A stretch of 64,000 bases of DNA from Planctomycetia bacterium (GCA_030527015.1 JAUNBR010000007.1:1-64000); one strand, 5' to 3'; shown: positions 29,341 through 39,273, counted from the first letter of the stretch. Program-made: numbers and translations. Notes: a model not told the origin generated them from the sequence alone.

Positions 29341-31011
29341 ATGGCTCTTCTAAGATTAATAAAGGGATTTTCGCCTGGAAAAACATTTTTACTTGGAGAA
29401 AATGCAGTAACGCTTGGGCGCAGTCATGAATGTGAAATTTTACTGGAGGTTCCTTCCGTAAGCCGAAAGCATGCACGAATATTTTACCGAGGTGGGAAGC
29501 ACTTTTTAGAGGATCTCGGCAGCCGAAATGGAACGCTGGTAAATAACATACCCATTCATGAAACTGTGGAATTACATAACCGCGACAGAATTCAGGTATG
29601 TAGTATCATAATTTCTTTTATGGAAGACGGGCATGAGAATGATTCGGAGGACAGTACCGATTTTCAGGCGCAGATGGTGGATGACGTGGAGGATTCTCAG
29701 CAGTCATCGTATATGGCGACATTTGACATGTTCAAAAACCATAACCAGATGGGGATGACGACAGTAAAAGCAGAGGACAAATTAAAAGCGTTAATCGCGA
29801 TCGGACGTCATTTAGGGGAAGTCGTTACACTGGAAGAGGTTCTGCTGCATATTTTAGAAAGTCTTTTTGATATTTTCCCGCAGGCAGACCGAGGTATTAT
29901 TGTTTTGCGGGATCCGGTTACGGGACGTCTGCAGCCGAAAGCACTAAAACAGAGGAATCCTGATAATGAAGAAGTGCGATTAAGCCGCACGATTCTGCAA
30001 AATGTAATTTCCTCCGGTCATGCGATTCTTTCCGCGGACGCGGCGAACGATTCACGTTTTGATATGGCGGTAAGTATCGTTTCGTCGCCGATTCGCTCGA
30101 TGATGTGTGCGCCTTTAATCGGAATAGACGGCACGGCGATCGGTGTTCTGCAGCTGGATGCGTCGACGACCATGCGAAAGTTTACTGCGAATGACCTGGA
30201 ACTCTTAGCCAGCGTGGCGAATCAGGCAGCCATCGCGGTGCAGAACGCTCAGCTGATGGAAAGAGCCATGGAAGAAGCCTCCCTGAGGCGCGAACTGTCG
30301 GTGGCGCACACGGTGCAGCAGGGACTTTTGCCTGCCGCACGGCCATTTTTGAATGGTTTCGAATTCTTCGATTATTATGCTCCCGCAAAAATGCTTGGTG
30401 GTGACTATTATGATTACGTGCCTCTGGGAAATGGAAATCTGGCATGTACACTGGCTGATGTTTCGGGAAAAGGTATTTCCGCTTCTCTTCTGATGGCAAA
30501 ACTTTCTGCTGAAAATCGTTATAACCTGGCTCTGAATACAGAACTTTCGGACGCTATTTTTTATCTGAATAATACCTTTTGTGACCAGCGCTGGGACGAT
30601 CGTTTTGTAACGCTCGTTACGGCGATACTTCAGCCACTTTCGGGTGAAGTAAAAATAGTAAATGCCGGACACGTGCCTCCGATTATTGTCAAAAAAGATG
30701 GAACCGTCCAGGTAAAGGATGATATTATCGGCGGTCTGCCAGTCGGCGTAATCGAGAATTCAGAATATGAGGAAGTGACCCTTACCCTGGAACCGGGAGA
30801 TTCCCTGTTCATGTTTACGGACGGCGTAACGGATGCGATAAACGAAAAGGCAGAAATGTTCGGATTAAACCGGGTTTTATACTGCTGGAGCACACCTTTC
30901 ACTTCCATTCAGCAGCAGGGTATGGCCTTAATTCGTGATATTCAGCGTTTTGTTGGCACCGTTCCGAATGCGGATGATATATGTGTTCTTGGTATTCGAA
31001 GAACTGAATGA
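29341..31011 (+). CDS. FHA-GAF-PP2C (SpoIIE/RsbU-type) signalling phosphatase
   Basis: A 556-residue cytoplasmic signalling protein. The N-terminal FHA domain (residues 1-95) has GRSHECEILL, SVSRKHARI and LGSRNGTLVN and binds phosphothreonine. A GAF sensory domain covers about 145-310 (FDIFPQADRGIIVL, LLASVANQAAIAV). The C-terminal SpoIIE-like PP2C domain (about 315-556) has the metal ligands in MLGGDYYDY, LADVSGKG and FTDGVTDA. It probably dephosphorylates an anti-anti-sigma factor or another Ser/Thr-phosphorylated partner; FHA suggests input from a Ser/Thr kinase. No partner gene is next to it. Confidence 0.93.
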   Translation: MALLRLIKGFSPGKTFLLGENAVTLGRSHECEILLEVPSVSRKHARIFYRGGKHFLEDLGSRNGTLVNNIPIHETVELHNRDRIQVCSIIISFMEDGHENDSEDSTDFQAQMVDDVEDSQQSSYMATFDMFKNHNQMGMTTVKAEDKLKALIAIGRHLGEVVTLEEVLLHILESLFDIFPQADRGIIVLRDPVTGRLQPKALKQRNPDNEEVRLSRTILQNVISSGHAILSADAANDSRFDMAVSIVSSPIRSMMCAPLIGIDGTAIGVLQLDASTTMRKFTANDLELLASVANQAAIAVQNAQLMERAMEEASLRRELSVAHTVQQGLLPAARPFLNGFEFFDYYAPAKMLGGDYYDYVPLGNGNLACTLADVSGKGISASLLMAKLSAENRYNLALNTELSDAIFYLNNTFCDQRWDDRFVTLVTAILQPLSGEVKIVNAGHVPPIIVKKDGTVQVKDDIIGGLPVGVIENSEYEEVTLTLEPGDSLFMFTDGVTDAINEKAEMFGLNRVLYCWSTPFTSIQQQGMALIRDIQRFVGTVPNADDICVLGIRRTE

Positions 31012-31056
31012 TGTTCTCTCAAAACACATGGCATTTCACACGGCGGGAAACTGACA

Positions 31057-31470
31057 TATACTGGTTCCAATTTAAAATTTCGTTTTGTGCGGCTCTGAAA
31101 GCAGGTTTTTTCAGCGAAGCAAAAAAGCCGGAGAAGCGGAATTTTATAATGTATCGGGTATATGACATGTCGGCACACATAACAAGAAAAAACACGGAAG
31201 AATTCATGAAAATATAAACACGAGTCAGGTGCATGAAAATATTATTTTTTTTGTAATATTATTCCTGACATATACTGGTTCCACTTTAAATTTCCGTTTT
31301 AAGAGGCTCTGAAAGCAGGCTTTTTCAGCGAAACAAAAATGCCAGGAAAGCGGAAATTTATCGTGTATCGGGTATATAAAATTTCACTTCACCGACATAT
31401 TTTTGTTTCGCTGAAAACTCCGGCTTTTGTGACCGCGCGAAACTGAAATTTAAAGTCGATTCAGTATATA
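31057..31470 (+). repeat. Three palindromic elements, two sharing one TATA
   Basis: The copy at 31057-31162 (arm A to B) and the copy at 31271-31376 (A to B, 106 bp, closest to consensus) are in the same direction. A third at 31373-31470 (B to A) begins in the TATA that ends the second. They fill the gap between the FHA gene and the YmdB-type gene, and the third reaches to within 20 bases of that gene's ATG. Confidence 0.82.
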
Positions 31471-31488
31471 AAATTTTGAAAGAAAAGT

Positions 31489-32304
31489 ATGCGTCTGTTA
31501 CATATCGGGGATGTCGTCGGCACTCCAGGCCGGAAAATTATCGTGAAAGCGGTAAAGGCTCTTAAAGCACATTACGGTTTAACCGCCGTCTGCGCGAATG
31601 CTGAAAACGCCGCCGCAGGGTCTGGCCTGACACCCAAAATTTATGAAGAGTTAATCTCCGCAGGTGTCGACTGCATTACCATGGGAGATCATGTTTTTCG
31701 CCGAAAAGAGATCATCCCTGTTTTAGAGCGCGAATCACGAATCGTGCGCCCCGCGAATTATCCTCCCGAATCACCAGGCCGGGGGCATGTCCTCCTGACA
31801 CTTACTCATGGCGCGCGCTGTGCGATTATAAATCTTTTAGGCCGTGTTTTCATGCAGCCGGTGGACTGCCCGTTTCATGCCGTGGACAAAATTTTGCGTA
31901 CGTTACCTGCCGATATTAAAATTATTTTTGTCGATTTTCACGCAGAAGCCACCAGTGATATGCAGGCCATGGGCCGGTATTTAGATGGTCGTGTGACAGC
32001 CGTTTTAGGTACGCACACACATGTCGCCACCGCGGATGAACAAATTTTTCCCGGGGGTACCGCTTTTCAGTGTGATGTGGGAATGACTGGCCCCATGGAC
32101 AGTATTATAGGCCGGAAAATTGACCGTGTGCTGGAGACCATGACGACTGCCCGACCCACGATTTATGATGTGGCCGAAAATGATATTCGTTTACACGGTA
32201 CGATCGTCGATTTTGAGTACACCACCGGAAAGGCCACCGCCATTCAGCGCCTGACTCTGAATATGGAAGAAGCTGAAAAACTGGCCGCTTCTGTTCCTTC
32301 ATAA
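31489..32304 (+). CDS. YmdB-type (TIGR00282) metallophosphoesterase
   Basis: A 271-residue binuclear metal phosphoesterase of the TIGR00282/YmdB family, some members of which hydrolyse 2',3'-cyclic nucleotides or cAMP. The family start MRLLHIGDVVGTPGRK, the NAENAAAGSGLT loop, ITMGDHVFRRKEI (usually GNH/GDH-W), VDFHAEATSD and GTHTHVATAD are all present. The length is typical. The ATG at 31489 lies 18 bases after a palindromic element, so its ribosome binding site (AAGAAAAG) is only partly canonical. Confidence 0.93.
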   Translation: MRLLHIGDVVGTPGRKIIVKAVKALKAHYGLTAVCANAENAAAGSGLTPKIYEELISAGVDCITMGDHVFRRKEIIPVLERESRIVRPANYPPESPGRGHVLLTLTHGARCAIINLLGRVFMQPVDCPFHAVDKILRTLPADIKIIFVDFHAEATSDMQAMGRYLDGRVTAVLGTHTHVATADEQIFPGGTAFQCDVGMTGPMDSIIGRKIDRVLETMTTARPTIYDVAENDIRLHGTIVDFEYTTGKATAIQRLTLNMEEAEKLAASVPS

Positions 32305-32349
32305 AATAAATGCAATAAATCTTCCTAAAGAAAAATGTCCAATTTATTT

Positions 32350-32433
32350 TGGTCTTCTGTGTAAATTTTCACTTTTATAGCATTTTACTTCTGAAAATGC
32401 CGGAAAAGCAGATTTTATAGTGCATCGGGTATA
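32350..32433. repeat. Short degenerate palindromic element
   Basis: About 84 bp, with the core GCATTTTACTTCTGAAAATGCCGG and the arm B end ATAGTGCATCGGGTATA at the right. The left end is eroded. Confidence 0.55.
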
Positions 32434-32687
32434 AATTTTCAGAAATTTAAGAATCTGGGAAATTTACGTAAAAAAACTTATAACATAATTTTTTTATTTT
32501 TTCATAAATTAAAAAGATTTTTATAAAAAATATACTTGTTTTCCGAAAAAGTTAGAGGTGGCTAAACTTTCTGTGAAAATATGACGATTATAATGATTAT
32601 ACGGATTATGTTGGTAATGAGGGTTTACGACATGCATACCGAATCGAATGGATTTTATAATAAATCAATTTTTAAATGGAGTGCAAG

Positions 32688-33209
32688 ATGTCGAATCTCT
32701 CAAAAAAAGTCTTGTGGGGACTTACCGCGACCTTCTGTATCATTTCATCTTCCGTGGCTCAAAAACCGCAGGAAGGATACGTAAGGCCAGCTAATTATTC
32801 TTCCCCCATATGCGGCCCAGTTCATTCTCTTCAGAAATCGTCCTCTTTATTATTAGCTGCGGACCCATTTCAGTATCAGACTCCGGAAAATAATGCGGGT
32901 TTTGTTCCGGCGCGAATGGTTTCTTTACCTCCTGAAATTAAGCTGGTGGGGGTTTTAATGTTAAAAAATCGTCCTGCACTGGCGGCGGTCCAGTTCCCCG
33001 GCACCGGAAATCGTCCGGGTGAAATTCATTACGTCCAGGAAGGAGATGATATCGAGATTCCTCGATATTTGTTACAGAATAGCAAAAGACGGGGAACGAC
33101 ACAAGAAGAAACAGCAGAGATTCTCTTTTTGAAAGTTCAAAAAATTACGTCGCAGCATGTGGAGGTCAGCTCTCAGAGTAATCTGGAGGACCGGCACTAT
33201 CTTCGATAA
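32688..33209 (+). CDS. Secreted PilP/GspC-like component (predicted)
   Basis: A 173-residue exported protein with a signal peptide in residues 1-24 (SKKVLWGLTATFCIISSSVAQ). The C-terminal half, LVGVLMLKNRPALAAVQF through VQEGDDIEIPRY to VQKITSQHVEV, follows the strand order of the periplasmic HR domain of GspC and of PilP. That fits its place directly before the secretin gene. The family call is an inference. I take the ATG at 32688, which has GGAG seven bases upstream, rather than the ATG at 32676. It is the first gene of a long pilus/secretion locus. Confidence 0.65.
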   Translation: MSNLSKKVLWGLTATFCIISSSVAQKPQEGYVRPANYSSPICGPVHSLQKSSSLLLAADPFQYQTPENNAGFVPARMVSLPPEIKLVGVLMLKNRPALAAVQFPGTGNRPGEIHYVQEGDDIEIPRYLLQNSKRRGTTQEETAEILFLKVQKITSQHVEVSSQSNLEDRHYLR

Positions 33210-33242
33210 GTATGAAACAGGAAATCTCTGGAGGATCTAATT

Positions 33243-35429
33243 ATGTTTTACCGATTTTTTGTTATAAGTCTCGGAATATTATCCGGGACACTCATTTACT
33301 CTCAGGAAAAGGTTTCCGTATGGGATGCTTCGATAAATGATATTCCTGCGGCGAATATTCCGATGAATGTTCCCTCTCATATCTCCACGAATCTTCCTGT
33401 GGACGGTATTTCGGTAATAGAGAATCCGGCATGGGATTCCACGACTGAATATATTCCTGGCATGCAAAATTCTCCACAACAAAAATTACGTCAGATTTTA
33501 CCATCTTCGGAAAATTCAGATTTTGTTTCACCGGCTCAAAAGGAAATTCGTCCACAGGCAGAAACTCCTCGTCCACAGACGGCCCGATTTCATCTGGAAT
33601 CGAAACGGCAGAAAGATTCTGCCCAGCATGAGGTTTCGGGAACACGGCGAAGTAAGTTACCGGATATGGAAATTACATCTTTAAATATTAAAGGAATGAC
33701 ACTTCATGAATTTTCCCGATTATTGAGTCAGGGGGCGGGCTGGAAAGTCGTCGTCAGTCGTGAAGCAGGGGACCTGGAAATACGAACATATTTTGAAAAT
33801 ATCCGTGGTGAGGACGCGATTCGCGCAATTTGTCAGGCGAATAATTTATGGTATCATCTGGATGAAGATACAGGAATTATTAGCATCATGACGGTGGACG
33901 AGTACCGCCGCGGCATTCTTTCTCATTCACAAGATACGGTGAAGGTGGTAACTCTCATTTATCCAGACGCCAGAGCGGTGGGAGACGCGATTCAGCGGCT
34001 TTTCAAAAATCGGGTGGTCTGGACGCCGCCGGATGATTATCTGGATGATCCGATCGAGGATATCGAGAGGGCTTTTGAACGGATGGAAAGCATAAATGAT
34101 CAGGTACAAGATTTACAGCAGAGTTTAGGAAATTCCAGACGCTCGAGTAGCTCCAGCTCCAGTTCCAGCTCGGGCAGAAGTTCCTCACGGCGCAGCCAGC
34201 AGAATCAGGACCCTCTGGCAGAGAATCGTGTCGTGGAAGATATTCAGCAGGATGTGGCGGAAGAGAAACTCATCGCGCAGCTGACGGGTGCGGCAGAAGT
34301 TCAGGGCGGAAATTTAGGTAATCCGGGAATCGTGTATATCTCCGCTTTTCGTGGAAGTAATGATCTGCTGCTGCGTTCTTCTGATCCGAAGGCTGTGGAT
34401 GAAGTAATGAAAGTAATTGCTCAGCTGGATAAACCAAAACCTCAGGTACTGCTGGAAGTGAAGGTTCTGGATCTGACACTCAGCGACGATGAATCTTATG
34501 GTTTCGACTGGCTTTTTAATAAAGGTGATGCTTCCGGTGGGCGTTCCACGGGAATAAATCAGAGCACACTGGGAAGTAACTTCGGGACCATGGAAAAACC
34601 TGTGGCCGGTTCTCTGGTTCCACAGGGAAATGGTCTGGACCCGAAAGCCCTGGTGCTGCAGGTCGTGACGGATGAAATCGCCGCAAGAATTCAGGCCATG
34701 CAGGAAAGCGGCAGGGCAGTCGCTCTGGCCACTCCGAATTTATGTGTCGCGGACGGAGAGGCATCTCGTATTTTCGTCGGAACCGAGACGACCGTTTTAA
34801 CCTCCGTCTCCGTCAGCAGAAGTACGTACTCGGGCACGACCACGACTTCTGATACCGTTTACTCCCCTGAAACCGAGCGATTAAATGTCGGTACGACGCT
34901 CCTAATTACGCCTCGGATTCATGCCGACAGAACCACTACCATTCGGATCGCGCAGGAAGAATCCCAGGTGGGTGATTCTCAGACCATTACTTATGGTCCG
35001 GAAAGTTTCACTTCCCGAGATATAAAAACCAGAACGGTCACCACCACCGTAATCGCAGCGGACGGACAGATCAGCGCGATCGGCGGCCTGATTCGTGAAG
35101 AGGCAGAAGACCAGGAAGTCGGTGTTCCCGGCCTGATGAAAGTCCCGTATTTAGGTACGCTCTTTAAAACTTCCTTTAAAAATCGTGAACGGCATGAACT
35201 GCTGGTACTGATTCGCCCACACATCCTTCTGGCTCCCGGTGAGGCGGAACCCGTCTCGCAGGATATGCTGGAACGATTAAGTACGCACCCCAGCGCCCAT
35301 GGACAGATTCCCTCCATGAGAATCGGTGAAGGCGTCAGCGTGGTGAATGAACGGATTTATGACATTCCTCGGCAGGCTTTTAAAGCTGTAAAATGTCAGG
35401 CTCAGCCCAGCTCCACGAAAGGATTTTAG
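33243..35429 (+). CDS. Secretin (PilQ/GspD family) outer-membrane pore
   Basis: A 728-residue secretin forming the outer-membrane channel of a type IV pilus or type II secretion machine. The signal peptide is residues 1-20. An N0/STN-like domain follows at about 145-225 (NIKGMTLHEFSRLL), then an N1-type domain at about 230-290. A Ser/Arg-rich linker at 299-318 contains ten Ser in a row. The secretin core is about 400-690 (ATPNLCVADGEASRI, VGTTLLITPRI, GGLIREEAEDQEVGVPGL, ELLVLIRPHIL). GGAGG precedes the ATG. It lies 33 bases after the PilP-like gene and 3 bases before the lipoprotein gene. Confidence 0.94.
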   Translation: MFYRFFVISLGILSGTLIYSQEKVSVWDASINDIPAANIPMNVPSHISTNLPVDGISVIENPAWDSTTEYIPGMQNSPQQKLRQILPSSENSDFVSPAQKEIRPQAETPRPQTARFHLESKRQKDSAQHEVSGTRRSKLPDMEITSLNIKGMTLHEFSRLLSQGAGWKVVVSREAGDLEIRTYFENIRGEDAIRAICQANNLWYHLDEDTGIISIMTVDEYRRGILSHSQDTVKVVTLIYPDARAVGDAIQRLFKNRVVWTPPDDYLDDPIEDIERAFERMESINDQVQDLQQSLGNSRRSSSSSSSSSSGRSSSRRSQQNQDPLAENRVVEDIQQDVAEEKLIAQLTGAAEVQGGNLGNPGIVYISAFRGSNDLLLRSSDPKAVDEVMKVIAQLDKPKPQVLLEVKVLDLTLSDDESYGFDWLFNKGDASGGRSTGINQSTLGSNFGTMEKPVAGSLVPQGNGLDPKALVLQVVTDEIAARIQAMQESGRAVALATPNLCVADGEASRIFVGTETTVLTSVSVSRSTYSGTTTTSDTVYSPETERLNVGTTLLITPRIHADRTTTIRIAQEESQVGDSQTITYGPESFTSRDIKTRTVTTTVIAADGQISAIGGLIREEAEDQEVGVPGLMKVPYLGTLFKTSFKNRERHELLVLIRPHILLAPGEAEPVSQDMLERLSTHPSAHGQIPSMRIGEGVSVVNERIYDIPRQAFKAVKCQAQPSSTKGF

Positions 35430-35432
35430 AAA

Positions 35433-36149
35433 ATGAATGTAACGATAAAAATATTCATCGTGTTTTGGGTTTCCCTCTGCCTTCTTCAGGGTTTAGGCTG
35501 CCACGCGATACACCATCATGGTAAACCAATAAAAGTTGAACCGGAAATTGCTTTGGGTACTTTCGGACAGGCAAAATTAGATCAGGAATCTGGTAATTAC
35601 CTGAAAGCCGTGGCGGGTTATCGGGAAGTCATCTCCTGTTCCCCCGATCCACTGGAACGTGACAGGGCAAAAATCGCTGCCGCAGAGTGTCTCATGGAAA
35701 TGAAAAAGTATCCTGCCGCCCTGGCCGCTCTGGAACCGCTGCCTTTACAGGTAAACACCGAAATGGACGCTCTTAAACTCGCGCTGGCTGGCGAAACCTT
35801 ATTATACCAGCACAGAAACGAAGAAGCGGAAGTTTATCTGGAAATCGCGCTAAATTCCTTGGACCTGGAGGATTCCGTCACCCAGATTCAGGCCGGTAAT
35901 GTGGAAGTCCTGCCAAAATGGGCCGCACCTGCCGCCGCGAATCTCGGCTGCGCCTGTCTGAAAAATGATAAACCCGAAGAGGCCATGGTCATGTACCAGT
36001 TCGCCGCCATGATTTACCGAGCTGCTGGAAATTCTTTGGCCGCCGATAAAAATCAGAGAATGTATGACGACTTGGCGAACGTCATTCGGCTTTACGCTCC
36101 CCATAAACCTGTGCCCGTGGTAAAAGGTTTCCACGCCGGCAGATTTTAG
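35433..36149 (+). CDS. TPR lipoprotein, possible secretin pilotin
   Basis: A 238-residue protein with an N-terminal export signal ending LLQGLGC; the Cys at about 24 may be lipidated, although GLGC is not a classic lipobox. The rest is helical, with TPR-like repeats (QAKLDQESGNYLKAVAGYREV, ECLMEMKKYPAALAALEPL, CLKNDKPEEAMVMYQFAA). Its start lies 3 bases after the secretin stop. TPR lipoproteins of this kind (PilF/PilW type) help secretins assemble, so a pilotin role is likely but inferred from position. Confidence 0.75.
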   Translation: MNVTIKIFIVFWVSLCLLQGLGCHAIHHHGKPIKVEPEIALGTFGQAKLDQESGNYLKAVAGYREVISCSPDPLERDRAKIAAAECLMEMKKYPAALAALEPLPLQVNTEMDALKLALAGETLLYQHRNEEAEVYLEIALNSLDLEDSVTQIQAGNVEVLPKWAAPAAANLGCACLKNDKPEEAMVMYQFAAMIYRAAGNSLAADKNQRMYDDLANVIRLYAPHKPVPVVKGFHAGRF

Positions 36150-36173
36150 CATCCAAAAAGGCGCACCTCATTT

Positions 36174-36434
36174 TATACCCGATAAGTATAAACTTCCACT
36201 TCCTTAACAATTTATACCCGATACAGTATATACTGGTTTCATTTTAAATTTCCGTTTTTTGCGGCTCTCTTAAAGCAGGCATTTTCAGTAAAGCAAAATG
36301 CCGGGGAAACGAAAATTTATAGTGTATCGGGTATAACATCTTCCCTCAGTATTTTTATTTCACCGAAACTTTTGTTTCACAGAAAATACCTGCTTCCAGA
36401 ACCGTACAAAACGGAAATTTAAAGTAAAATCAGA
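36174..36434 (+). repeat. Palindromic elements between lipoprotein gene and pilT
   Basis: Two arm B ends sit at 36174-36228. A full A-to-B copy at 36229-36335 (TATACTGGTTTCATTTTAAA to ATAGTGTATCGGGTATA) follows. A degenerate B-to-A copy at 36333-36434 shares its TATA, and its arm A (AAATTTAAAGTAAAATCAGA) ends directly at the pilT start codon. The pilT translation start region is therefore made of element sequence. Confidence 0.78.
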
Positions 36435-36435
36435 C

Positions 36436-37473
36436 ATGAAACTTAAAACAGATGAACTTTTACACCACCTGATCGAACAAAATGGTTCCGATCTGCATCT
36501 GGTGGCCGAAAATCCTCCCATGATTCGCGTTCATGGAATACTCCTTCCCTTACAGGAACACGACATTTTAACTTCTGAGGAAACGGAATTCCATATTTCT
36601 CAGATGGTTTCCGAGTCGGCCATGCAGGAACTGCGGAGCACCGGGGAACTGGACGCCGCGCTGCAGCTGGAGGGGGGACACCGGCTGCGTATTAACGCTT
36701 ATCGCCAGCAGGAAAGTTTCGCGGCAGCGTTACGTTTATTGCCGAACCGATTTTTCTCACTGGAGGATTTAGGCCTGCCCACGAAAGTTTTAGAGCATAT
36801 TTGCCGCCTGCATTCCGGTCTGGTCCTGGTTACCGGCGCCACAAGCAGTGGAAAATCCACGACCATCGCCAGTATCATCCACCAAATTAATCTTGAGCGT
36901 CCCTGCCATATTCATACGATCGAGGATCCCGTGGAGTATCGGCATCACAGCGCGAAAGCACTCGTCACCCAGCGTGAAGTCGGTACCGACACGAAAAGTT
37001 TCGCCGAAGCGCTCCGACGTTCCATGCGTGAAGACCCAGACGTTATCGTCATCGGCGAAATGCGAGACCTGGAAACCATGTCCGCCGCTCTGACCCTGGC
37101 GGAAACCGGGCACCTCACTTTCGGAACCCTCCACACCTCCACCGCCGTCCAGACCATTTCCCGTCTGGTAAGTGCTTTCCCCGCCGCCCAGCAGGCACAG
37201 GTGCGCATTCAGCTGGCCTCCACCCTCCAGTACGCGATCTGCCAAAAACTCGTCCCCTGGGACGCCGGCGGAGGAAGATCTCTCGTCGCCGAAATTCTCG
37301 TCGTGAATCCCGCTGTCCGTGCCATGATTCGTGATCAAAAAACACACCAGATTCGTACAGTTATGCAAACAAACTTTGACGCCGGGATGAGAACCCTCGA
37401 ACAGTCTTTAGAAGAGGCCGTCCGAAGTGGAAAAATCTCGAGAAAAACCGCTGATCTTTATTTAGAAATTTAA
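36436..37473 (+). CDS. pilT: Type IV pilus retraction ATPase
   Basis: A 345-residue hexameric ATPase that drives pilus retraction. Walker A is GATSSGKST at about residue 134-142. The Asp box is around EDPVEY, Walker B is DPDVIVIGEMRDLET, and the His box is LTFGTLHTS. The PilT C-terminal signature AIRNLIRE appears as AVRAMIRDQK, supporting PilT over PilB. The start has no good ribosome binding site because the palindromic element abuts it. Its presence shows that the locus makes a retractable pilus or a related machine. Confidence 0.94.
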   Translation: MKLKTDELLHHLIEQNGSDLHLVAENPPMIRVHGILLPLQEHDILTSEETEFHISQMVSESAMQELRSTGELDAALQLEGGHRLRINAYRQQESFAAALRLLPNRFFSLEDLGLPTKVLEHICRLHSGLVLVTGATSSGKSTTIASIIHQINLERPCHIHTIEDPVEYRHHSAKALVTQREVGTDTKSFAEALRRSMREDPDVIVIGEMRDLETMSAALTLAETGHLTFGTLHTSTAVQTISRLVSAFPAAQQAQVRIQLASTLQYAICQKLVPWDAGGGRSLVAEILVVNPAVRAMIRDQKTHQIRTVMQTNFDAGMRTLEQSLEEAVRSGKISRKTADLYLEI

Positions 37474-37551
37474 AATACACAAAATAAGTAAACTTAGTGC
37501 ATGCTTTACTAAAATTTTCTCAAAATTTTTCTTAAAAAACATTCCCCCCTC

Positions 37552-37579
37552 TTGAAATTTCTTTTCTTCGTGATATTTT
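37552..37579 (+). promoter_or_regulatory. Possible promoter of the prepilin genes
   Basis: TTGAAA, 16 bases, TATTTT, followed by TATGTATATC. It would give a long leader before the main prepilin at 38143. The match is moderate. Confidence 0.35.
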
Positions 37580-37700
37580 ATGTATATCAAGAAGTTTAGA
37601 CTGGGCTAAAATTTTTAGTAGTACTATCTTCTCTCTTGGGACGAGAAGATGCCTCGAGGAAAAGCAGAAAGGAGTGGGGAATTTTTTTCTCTAATGATTT

Positions 37701-37937
37701 ATGGTCAGTTATCCAGACATGGAAAACGATGCAGTTATTCAGTGTATTTGTTCCCGATACGCAGACTTAATGCAGCACGACGGTTACGGCGAAATGCGAA
37801 TCGACATTCGCATCTTAAAGCGTGGCCAAAAAGAAGTCATCGTCAGCAGCGGAAAGCAGTATCGTTTTGTTGTAAATTCACCGATTCCTGTTACGGCGGA
37901 CAGTGAAGAGGTGCTTCCTGAAGACAGGAAAAGTTAA
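37701..37937 (+). CDS. Small hypothetical protein upstream of the prepilins
   Basis: A 78-residue frame (or 72 from the ATG at 37719, MENDAVIQC). The composition looks coding (YADLMQHDGYGEMRIDIRIL, KEVIVSSGKQYRFVV), and it lies in the same direction between pilT and the first prepilin. No domain is recognised. It might instead be part of a long leader. Confidence 0.45.
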   Translation: MVSYPDMENDAVIQCICSRYADLMQHDGYGEMRIDIRILKRGQKEVIVSSGKQYRFVVNSPIPVTADSEEVLPEDRKS

Positions 37938-38142
37938 TCGCCGATCTTTTTTCGCTTCTTATGGAAGAGAGGTAAGCGCGCTATTTATTTTCGTCGCGAA
38001 TGTGGGTTTCGGACGGGTGTTATTAGTTTTTCGGAACTTTTGTTTTTTCATACTGGGTGGATCGCCGACGTGGAGAGTGTGGTTTTCTTACGTTTATGCC
38101 GGCACAGCACCCAAACACTTTGTAAGAAAGGAACCCTATAAA

Positions 38143-39180
38143 ATGAGAAAAGGTTTTACTTTAATTGAATTATTAATCGTTATTGGTCTTTTGGCCGCTC
38201 TGGCCGCCGTTCTGCTCCCCTCTCTGATGGGTGACCGAACCACTGCACTGGAAGGTGTCTGTAATTATAACCAGGCAGGAACGCTCCGTACGCTGAAGCA
38301 ATTTGAATCGATGACCTCTGGCATGCTGCCAAACGGCCTTCATACAGGTTATGAAGTATCGACTGGTAACTCCCCCATGTCTGGACTGCCGACGGTTTTA
38401 AAAGCGAACATGCAGAATTCCGGCGCGACGACTCTCACCGCGGGTGACGTGGCGGCGTTAGCTTCTGTGGGTATTACGAAATTAGCATATGGCTCGGGCG
38501 ATCCAGCCGGTACGACGGAAGACGCGAAAGTGGGTTATGAGTATGTCGCCGTGGGAAAAGAAATCGCGGATGTAATCGCCGGCACCACCGCAGGAACCTG
38601 GGTGGACGACGCAGGCGCCGATTATACTTTTAACGGGAAAACTATCACACTTTTAGAGCAGGAAGGGTACACCAAGATCATTCCTCTTTTCATCGCTCCC
38701 ACGACAGACTGGACCGCTCCACAGACCACTGCCTGGACGAAAGGTTTCTCGGTGGGGATGGACGTTCCCGGTGCCTGCCCCATTCCTGAAGGTGATTTCG
38801 CGTATTACGTGGCGTACGTCGGATTAAAATCGGATGGTTACGCGACCTACACAGCCTCTGGCGTCAGCGGCGGGGGAATCGCGTCAGTGCCCGTTCCTTC
38901 CAGTGCAGAAGCGGAAGATGACACGCAGATGCAGACCTTCATTAATGATGCGGTGACCGCATGGAATACAGCGAATCCGGATCAGGTCTGGACTTTAACT
39001 TGGGGCACGGCCTCCACCGATTCGGATGGTGTCGTCACGCTGTCCGCCACGGCGGAATGTGTGGACGCTGGCGGAGATCCAGTCGGAACAGGTTCTTACT
39101 CCATTACCTACGATCCGAATGCCAGGAAAGCAAAACTTCTCGGAACCTCCTGTCCGGAATGCGGAATCACGAATCCGTAA
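38143..39180 (+). CDS. Type IV prepilin-like protein, first of three
   Basis: A 345-residue prepilin. The leader is MRKG, then the mature N-terminus FTLIELLIVIGLLAALAAVL with Glu at position 5, the class III cleavage signal recognised by PilD. The rest is a large globular part, rich in Gly, Thr and Ala, with a C-terminal cysteine pair (CPECG). The start chosen is the ATG at 38143, preceded by AAGGAACC; the longer open frame upstream is not coding. A strong terminator follows at 39242. A size above 300 residues is large for a major pilin. Confidence 0.85.
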   Translation: MRKGFTLIELLIVIGLLAALAAVLLPSLMGDRTTALEGVCNYNQAGTLRTLKQFESMTSGMLPNGLHTGYEVSTGNSPMSGLPTVLKANMQNSGATTLTAGDVAALASVGITKLAYGSGDPAGTTEDAKVGYEYVAVGKEIADVIAGTTAGTWVDDAGADYTFNGKTITLLEQEGYTKIIPLFIAPTTDWTAPQTTAWTKGFSVGMDVPGACPIPEGDFAYYVAYVGLKSDGYATYTASGVSGGGIASVPVPSSAEAEDDTQMQTFINDAVTAWNTANPDQVWTLTWGTASTDSDGVVTLSATAECVDAGGDPVGTGSYSITYDPNARKAKLLGTSCPECGITNP

Positions 39181-39241
39181 GATGATTTACATCGTGTGAA
39201 AGGAATCTTCACATCACGTGAAGCTACAAAACGAAGTTTTT

Positions 39242-39273
39242 CCCGGCGGTGGGAGACTGTCGCCGGGTTTTTT
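39242..39273 (+). terminator. Rho-independent terminator after the first prepilin
   Basis: CCCGGCG, a 12-base loop, CGCCGGG, then TTTTTTATT. It lies about 60 bases after the stop codon, so the first prepilin can be transcribed as its own message. Confidence 0.85.

Noticed and set aside
37903-38142. Upstream extension of the first prepilin
   Set aside because: The prepilin leader MRKGFTLIELL must be at the N-terminus, so the frame before 38143 is not part of the protein.
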